Assembly (NCBI RefSeq): GCF_042453785.1
Contig: NC_091672.1
Location: 3,626,001 to 3,690,000, forward strand
Direction: 5' to 3'
From: Malus domestica
Lineage: Eukaryota > Streptophyta > Magnoliopsida > Rosales > Rosaceae
Length of the DNA stretch: 64,000 bases
Made by a program: the position numbers and the translations under genes. Positions 58,401 to 64,000 of the stretch are shown here, piece after piece. The stretch's first letter is position 1; each line of letters begins with the position of its first letter. The notes below the pieces were generated by a model. That model saw only the letters and a program-made list of their open reading frames with translations. It had not been told where the DNA came from and did no database searches.

Positions 58401-60185
58401 TGTATAAGCTAACTTATATTCTTCCAAGTACTGGTAATTATGCAATTTTTTTAACTATGTTTTTTTAAACTTTCACCAGTGATTTAACCTTTGTTAATCA
58501 ATATTGTATTTTGGTGTCATATTGTTACGTGACAGTTGTGTTCTAACAATGGGCTGAAACTATAATATTTCGGTGTTGTATCAATGTTTGATGTAAATAA
58601 TGACAACGCATTGCAAAGACAAATAAAAACATGTTTGATGATAATTATCCATTCGATTATTACATGCTTTAGTGAGTTTCTTGCCAAATGAACCTCACTT
58701 TCTCTCTAGCAAATCAACTCTGTTTCGATTAAAAAAAAATTTAAATGAAAAAGGCTTGGGTTTTATATTCTGATTCACTGTGTTTTCTTCTAAATATTGT
58801 TTTTCCCCCGGTTTATGATATGGATAACTGTAGTTGGATAATAATGTGAGCTCAGCTATGTTCTTCGAAGCAGTGACCAATAAGGAAGTGTGTAGAATTG
58901 TAGAAGTAAATAAAAGTCTCAATCTTTAAGTTGCTCTGTGCACAATGAAATTGAATTTTGATTTTGTGTTTCGGCATACCCTTACTAGAATTTTGTGATT
59001 TCGGAATTATAGAAGTTAGTGGCGATTCGAAACCAGTTAACTGGGATGAGAATTAGAGTGATTTGAAATCGGAGAACAAGGAATTGCAGGATATAATGGT
59101 AATGGTGAGGATAATATGATGATAACACAAGTTCACTATTTTGCAGAGATTTTTGAAGACTGATTTTTTTTTTTTCATTTTTGCATTTTTAAACAGGTGG
59201 TGTTCTGATTTTTCATTCCTTCTCATCACTTCTACAAGAGGTATGTTTCTGACCGAGAAAAATTTCCAGATCTTCTCTCCTCATTAAACTTTCCTTAGGA
59301 TTGTGAAAAAGCAAAGGGGTTGATTGGAATGATGGTTACCAGGAAATTCCATGTGCTCAAAACCCAATTCGATTCCGTTGCTAAGAGTTTGCTGAGCAAG
59401 TCCCTGTACGGAAACATGGTTGGAGTCGTTGGTTCTATGTGGGTTCGGGGCAGCAGCTACTTTTTCTTTGTTTTTGGATTTGTAAGAAGATACATGCTCA
59501 GGTATGGTCAAGTTCGAGTCAATGATTTTCCCAGATGAAAAGTTTGATGGATTTGAACTGATTAATGGGTTTCTTTTTTCAGATTCCATTTCTGCAATTA
59601 AAGATTGCTTAAAGAAAAGTTGTATGTAATTGATTTTCTGCTATAATGTTTTGAATTTCTTATTTATATAGTTCTACATATTCTTTGTTTGCATTTATTT
59701 TACTTGATTGTATTAGTGGTTGCTTTTGTTTTCACCCAGCTACCAAAACTTTGCCTACACTATCCATCTCTGTTCTCCGCCGTCCATCACCGTAAGTCCT
59801 TTTTCTTTTTCCAGAATTTTCAATCCTTTTATGTTTCATTTTCTGAAATTTTCATGTTTCTATGCATATATATATATATGTATGTGTATATATTGTTAGA
59901 TATGGGACTGTAAGCAGTAGTGGATTAGTTGGTTCTACTTCTGCATTTCCTCTTCATTAAAATGTTTACTTACCTGCTTTTAAGCGTCTTTGTTTATGTA
60001 AGACCGACAATGGGTTAGCGGTAACTCCTTTTTTACATCATATTCCATTCCATAATATTACACTATTGCATCTGGAATAGCAACATTTATTCGGTGTCAC
60101 CTAGAAAGTTTGTTGAAGTATCATGTCATATGTTTTTTATAATCTATTTGACATTCCCACGGCAACGCGCGGGCAACCGTTCTAG
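55454..60185 (+). mobile_element. non-autonomous Helitron, 4732 bp
   Basis: The 5' end TCTCTATATACTAAAACCC and 3' end CAACGCGCGGGCAACCGTTC followed by CTAG match known plant Helitron termini. A CCCACG...CGCGGG hairpin lies about 10 bp before the CTAG. It sits between an A (55453) and a T (60186), as expected for AT-target insertion with no TSD. No Rep or helicase coding is seen. The interior contains several exon-like segments. Confidence 0.85.
57097..59791 (+). other. exon-like segments within the Helitron
   Basis: At least five segments are bounded by good acceptor and donor sequences on the plus strand: 57097-57139, 57863-57924, 59197-59240, 59299-59501 and 59740-59791. The longest is open (frame 59320-59538) and encodes a basic segment followed by a hydrophobic stretch (about SSYFFFVFGFV); I do not recognise it. 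Another possible acceptor is at 55803. They may be captured host exons or a non-coding transcript. Confidence 0.45.
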
Positions 60186-60385
60186 TAGAAAACTAAAAAT
60201 CAGGATGAGGAATAAATAAATAAATATATGGGGAGTTAACTGTGAGAATTGGATCTTTGAGGTGCTAAAGTGAAAGATTTTACAAACTTGAGTGACCGAA
60301 TTGCAGAAAATGGAGCCTGTAAAGTTTGACAGAACCGAAGTGGAAGGAAAACCACCTTAAAGAGAGAAGAGAGAGGTTTAGCGGA

Positions 60386-61456
60386 TGAATTTATACTTAG
60401 AACCTCAAGGATCCAACCGTATAATCCACACTTTATTACAGCATAAGCCGAAAGCCATCTGGGTTTTCTTCAAAACTTCAAGCAGTTCAATAGCAACTGA
60501 GATATGCCCTTCTTCTTCTTCAGCTCAGATCTGTAAGTTCCATGCTTCTCTCTTTCACTTACTTTTTAAAGCTTTATTAGTAGTTTCTTGGATTGGGTTA
60601 ATGGGGTTCCCGTTTCTTGCTTCTTAGGTTGTGTTTGGTTGGTGAGAAAATGTAGGAACAGAAAATTAACCCCAAAGTTTCTTCCTTTTTCCCCTTTCAT
60701 AGATTGTGTTTTAGTATTTGTTACTACAAACCAATAAAAGCTGAAATTGCTGAAGTATTATTACGATGTTTAGGAAAATAAGGTTTTTTTATCCTTTATA
60801 ATTATTTTGCTATTTTCATGCTCCCATGGAAGAAATTAGAAAAAATCCATCTTTAAATCCAGAAATACTTGTTAATATATAAATTTAAATCCTTACAAAC
60901 TCAAGGTATGAAGCATGGTTACATGAAATAATTGTAAAAGGATAAATAAAGATAAAGTTTCTTGCTAATGGTTATTGGTGTCCAACAGAACTATAAAATG
61001 AGAAGGTGCCGTCAAATTTAATAACTTCTTACTCTTTTTTGTGAATTGTGAGTTGCCTCTCATTCATAAAATATTAGGAAAACTAATGAAAAGGGCTTGA
61101 AAACTTTGAGTTTTAATGATAAGGACAAAATAAAGGGTAAAGTGAATAGTACCAGGATTGACTTTACAGTATAAAAATGTGGTTTTTCGTTAAAGTGAAC
61201 AGTACCGGGTGCTTTTCGTTAAAGTTCCCTAAAATATTTGATATGCTAGTTTGGGAAATGTATAACAGATATCGGTGAGCGCTGCTTGACAATGTCCAGA
61301 CCATGTTTGTTGGTTTGTCTGCTCCTGTTAATTGTGTTTACGTCACAGTTCGAATGGAAGAAATATGGGGATGATGATCCAAGTCCAAGTACCTCCAAGA
61401 AACACAAGTACATATCTGAAAGGGAAGAAACTGCGAAAGAAAAGGTGAGTGCTTAA
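60386..61456 (+). CDS. membrane-anchored protein, N-terminal exon (partial gene model)
   Basis: A likely leader exon ends at CAGATCT/GTAAGTT (about 60532). A 5'UTR intron runs to the acceptor at 61268. Exon 2 starts at 61269, with the ATG at 61292 and a donor AAAG/GTGAGT at 61444-61445. The 51 encoded residues begin MSRPCLLVCLLLLIVF, a strong signal-anchor, then an acidic/Ser patch and a Lys/Glu-rich start of a probable helix. Reading through the donor gives only three more residues before TAA (61454-61456), so the protein continues in later exons I could not identify, or the gene is truncated. Function unknown. It is probably secretory-pathway or Golgi anchored. Confidence 0.5.
61076..61229. 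mobile_element. short Mutator-like MITE in the 5'UTR intron
   Basis: 154 bp with imperfect inverted ends (AGGAAAACTAATGAAAAGGGC against GGGAACTTTAACGAAAAGC when inverted). A 9-bp TSD TAAAATATT lies at 61067-61075 and 61230-61238. Two internal copies of CGTTAAAGT are present. It lies about 40 bp before the splice acceptor. Confidence 0.8.
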
Positions 61457-62672
61457 TGACTTCTTTTCTTTGCCTTGCATAACCCTTTCGTGTATTTTGG
61501 AGTTGGAAATCTACGCTTCTTTACTTTCACAAGTGTTAGTTTTAAAGAAATATACATGTCCTTTTCAGTTATTCATTGTTGTTAACATTATGCTATTTAA
61601 GAAATTTCAGTAACCAATAAGCCGGTCTTCAAATTCGGAAATTTATGTCATACGTTAAATTCAAATGTAGACTTAAGTTTTCAACATACCTGAGTTTAGG
61701 ATCTTTTTGTTGCTTCAGTTGGGACTTAGGTTATAACTTCTCATAGCAGTTAATTATAACAAGCTCACATCTTCAGTGCCCAGAGTAAGTGTTTTACAAC
61801 ACCACATGAACGATCTAGATACAAATGCTTGAATTGATGCTGCGGCCCCTAATAATTTGCTTCTTCTGTTAATGGTTTCTTTATCCGTATTGTTTGCGCA
61901 TTTCTCTAAGGCAACAGTTATTGGGATCGCAATAAAGTCCTCGTGCACTCTGCCATAGTGGACAAAATAAGGAAGGGAGTGAATATGACATTTTGGAGTG
62001 CTAATCTCAATTTTTTTTTTTTTCTTTTTCAAAATGACTGATCTTTGATTTCCCTGGGTTGGCCTTTAAATTTTTCTGAGAGAAGGAATATGCAGGATTA
62101 TGTAGCTTTTCAAATTACAAAATTATCTTCAATTGTCCTTCCTAATTTAATTGTTTTGGCCTTCTTTGTTTTACCTTGTTTTCTTCTATGGAGAATGTTT
62201 CTCCAATTTGCACAAGTTTGTCTGTATAGTTAAACTGCATTTTCGGAATAAGAAAATCCTCTTGCTTATGCCTAGCTCACATCTTACCAATTGAGAGATA
62301 TGGAGAGAAGAGGGGAGGGAGAATTCACCCAGTCCAATGACTGGACTTTGAAAATGCAGATAATCCTCTGTGTTCGTAAATATATTCATGAAAGGGAAAA
62401 TACAATAAATCCTCTTGCTTATGCTTATCATTTTTAGTTTAATGATTTGGTTTCCCTTTCATGGAATATATAAACAAAGAAAACGGTAGGAAGAACTTTG
62501 TGAGAGAGAATTCACCTAGTTTTTGTAAACTAACGGTGCTAAAGGCCATGTAATCAAAGCATTTATGTAATCCCAACACAAGTTATTAGATAAGGGCCTT
62601 TGAATCTTGTTGCATTAAGTACTTCAAAGGCAAGTTCACCTTGGATATTCTTAAACTTTTTTTTGGGCGTAT
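61457..62672. other. downstream intron/intergenic, nothing assigned
   Basis: May contain introns and exons of the preceding gene. A minus-strand frame at 61754-62032 is open but has no recognised domain, and its Met-Lys start lies in a poly-Lys artefact of an oligo-T run. Confidence 0.35.
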
Positions 62673-63818
62673 TGTTTGGGCAAAAAAATATTGGTTTGGG
62701 CTGAGTTTAGAATTGTTATCAGTCCAGAGGCCATGCTTAGGAGTCATTGGGGGTTATCCAGCTCATGGGCCGAGTAGTCAAGGCTGGCCGTATCACATTA
62801 CGAATCTGTGGGGTGTGGGTGAGTCATATTACGGGAAGGAGTTTCGATAGGATAAGGATGTTGGAGTTTGAGACTGAATGCGGCTTGATAACAAGTCGGG
62901 TTCAAAGTCCTAGTAGGAGTAGGACTGACCGAGATAAGGTTGGATCGGGGAAACGAGTTCTAATCCGAGAATGATTTTGATTCAATGCAAGCTGGCTATT
63001 ATAAATAAAGGAGGAATAACATCGATAAGACTCCCTCTAATTCAACACACAAACTGCCCTGCGCAAACTCTCTCTCTACGCAAAACCTCGTAACAACCTT
63101 GAGATTTTTACTTTCTTTTTCCGTCGACACATCTTCAGTTTGGATAAATAGCACTGTGGAGGCAATCGGCGAACATCTTCAGTTTGGATAAATAGCACTG
63201 TTGCCATAGAATCAACCGACTGTGAAGCATCTTCAGTTTGGATAAACAGCACTGCGACAGGGTTGACTGGTTATCTATCCAAGTCTTGGTCGAGAAGGAT
63301 TTTCGGATCCTTATTGGCAGATGTCATCTCATCAGCCTTCTCGGCGAAGTGAGATGTTACTAGGGCTCGGCACATTGAACGCCGAGTTTTCTTATGATTG
63401 GATACTCACAAGTAGGTTTTAGAGTTCGACATTCTGACGGTTGAACCACATTTACCATCAAGACAAATATCTATTTTGAGTATCTATGCCCTTCTACTTT
63501 GGTGTAGATTCGACGTGCTTATAATCTTACGAATATAATCATTGTGACGGAATCCAACGCCGACGATTTGTGAACTTCGCAGAACTAGCAGCCTTGTCTT
63601 CAGGCTCTAGAACCTGAAGGTCGAGACGTGTTCTTTCCTCGGTCGTAGTCGCGAGATTCAGAAGTCAGCAACGCACTCAACGCAACATGAACATATTTTA
63701 CTCCTCGGCCGAACTCGACCGACGAGTTGGCACGTCCTGCATCAACCAAAGGACGTAGTTAGCTTATTAGTTACTCGGCCTACGCGCCACATAGGCTTGG
63801 TAGTTTTTAGGATCAAAA
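62673..63818 (+). repeat. 5' LTR of the right-edge element
   Basis: It begins TGTTTGGGC and has a TATA box TATAAATAAAG near 63000. It contains three imperfect tandem copies of CATCTTCAGTTTGGATAAA (63129, 63173, 63226). It ends near TTTTTAGGATCAAAA, just before TTTTGGCACGCCCAATGGG. The right border is approximate because the canonical CA is not clear. Confidence 0.78.
63128..63260 (+). repeat. three tandem ~50-bp repeats in the LTR
   Basis: Each copy contains CATCTTCAGTTTGGATAAA followed by CAGCACTG or TAGCACTG. The sister solo LTR (24765-24850) has only two copies. The repeats lie just downstream of the TATA box region. Confidence 0.85.
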
Positions 63819-63862
63819 TTTTGGCACGCCCAATGGGACCCAGTGCTAAAACTACGAAGTGC

Positions 63863-64000
63863 ATGACCATCGAGACACGATCAGTCAAAAAGAAAGTAAC
63901 CATGGGAAAATCAGCGACCGATCTGCCGGTTCAGAGTCCTGGACAAGAGGTGTCACATGCGCGAAATCCTATCGTCGCTGTGACCCCTGAGGCTGCAAGT
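63863..64000 (+). CDS. start of a gag-like polyprotein, truncated by the window
   Basis: An ATG shortly after the LTR/PBS region opens a frame of 46 codons with no stop before the edge. It is polar and basic near the start (TRSVKKKVTMGK), consistent with a Gypsy gag N-terminus. The preceding TGGCACGCCCAATGGGACC resembles the leader found after LTRs of several plant Gypsy families. Confidence 0.55.
   Translation, partial: MTIETRSVKKKVTMGKSATDLPVQSPGQEVSHARNPIVAVTPEAAS

Larger units (their letters stand above)
62673..64000 (+). mobile_element. 5' end of a Gypsy-type element continuing past the window
   Basis: A 5' LTR (62673 to about 63818) is followed by leader sequence and the start of an open frame that runs to the window edge. 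The LTR matches the solo LTR at 24376-25575 in opposite orientation. The 3' end and TSD lie outside. Confidence 0.8.

Noticed and set aside
61754..62032. 92-residue minus-strand frame
   Set aside because: It starts in a poly-Lys run from an oligo-T tract, shows no domain, and lies opposite the probable transcript direction.
1..64000. CRISPR array, bacterial operon or phage island
   Set aside because: No spaced identical repeats with unique spacers and no ribosome-binding sites. Introns and plant transposons show a plant nuclear genome.

Overview
This window looks like nuclear DNA from a flowering plant. The genes have introns, the ribosomal protein gene has a plant-type promoter, there is a plastid fatty-acid gene, and most of the sequence is plant transposable elements. 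Several repeats resemble ones I associate with woody Rosaceae such as apple or pear, but that assignment is from memory and is weak.

Four loci look like functional host genes. They are a two-exon short-chain dehydrogenase/reductase (12881-13884, +), a single-exon 40S ribosomal protein S17 gene (20901-21320, +), an eight-exon plastid 3-oxoacyl-ACP synthase III gene (50342-55256, -), and the 5' part of an unrecognised membrane-anchored protein gene with a 5'UTR intron (about 60386-61456, +). Two host genes are broken. One is the 3' end of a second SDR gene (2307-2678). The other is a GT47 exostosin-type glycosyltransferase (43088-49535), which has a frameshift, a missing centre and a Gypsy element inserted in its coding sequence.

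Mobile elements fill most of the rest. 1-2294: 3' half of a decayed Copia element abutting the SDR remnant. 2866-3941: a hAT element. 4432-4898: a Mutator-type MITE. 5360-7925: a 5'-truncated L1-like LINE (-). 9065-11286 and 16746-19264: two long solo Gypsy LTRs. 23285-23513: a foldback element. 24376-25575: a solo LTR whose relative begins a new element at 62673. 26140-28045: a hAT element nested in an older MITE. 28401-42129: a Gypsy element (-) that contains a complete Copia element in its 3' LTR and a solo LTR in its pol. 43778-49030: a chromovirus-like Gypsy element (+) inside the GT47 gene. 55454-60185: a Helitron that ends about 200 bp upstream of the KAS III start codon. Many of these have exact target-site duplications in the sequence, so their borders are firm.

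The genes do not form a pathway or cluster. The main story is insertion history: nested elements, solo LTRs left by recombination, and coding decay dominated by C-to-T and G-to-A changes, as expected from methylated, silenced repeats. I found no clearly new protein system. The observations I rate highest are the hairpin arrays in the long Gypsy LTRs, the exon-like segments inside the Helitron beside KAS III, the Copia element with TA...CA LTR ends, and the CAG-to-TAG stop pattern in the Gypsy element that broke the GT47 gene.
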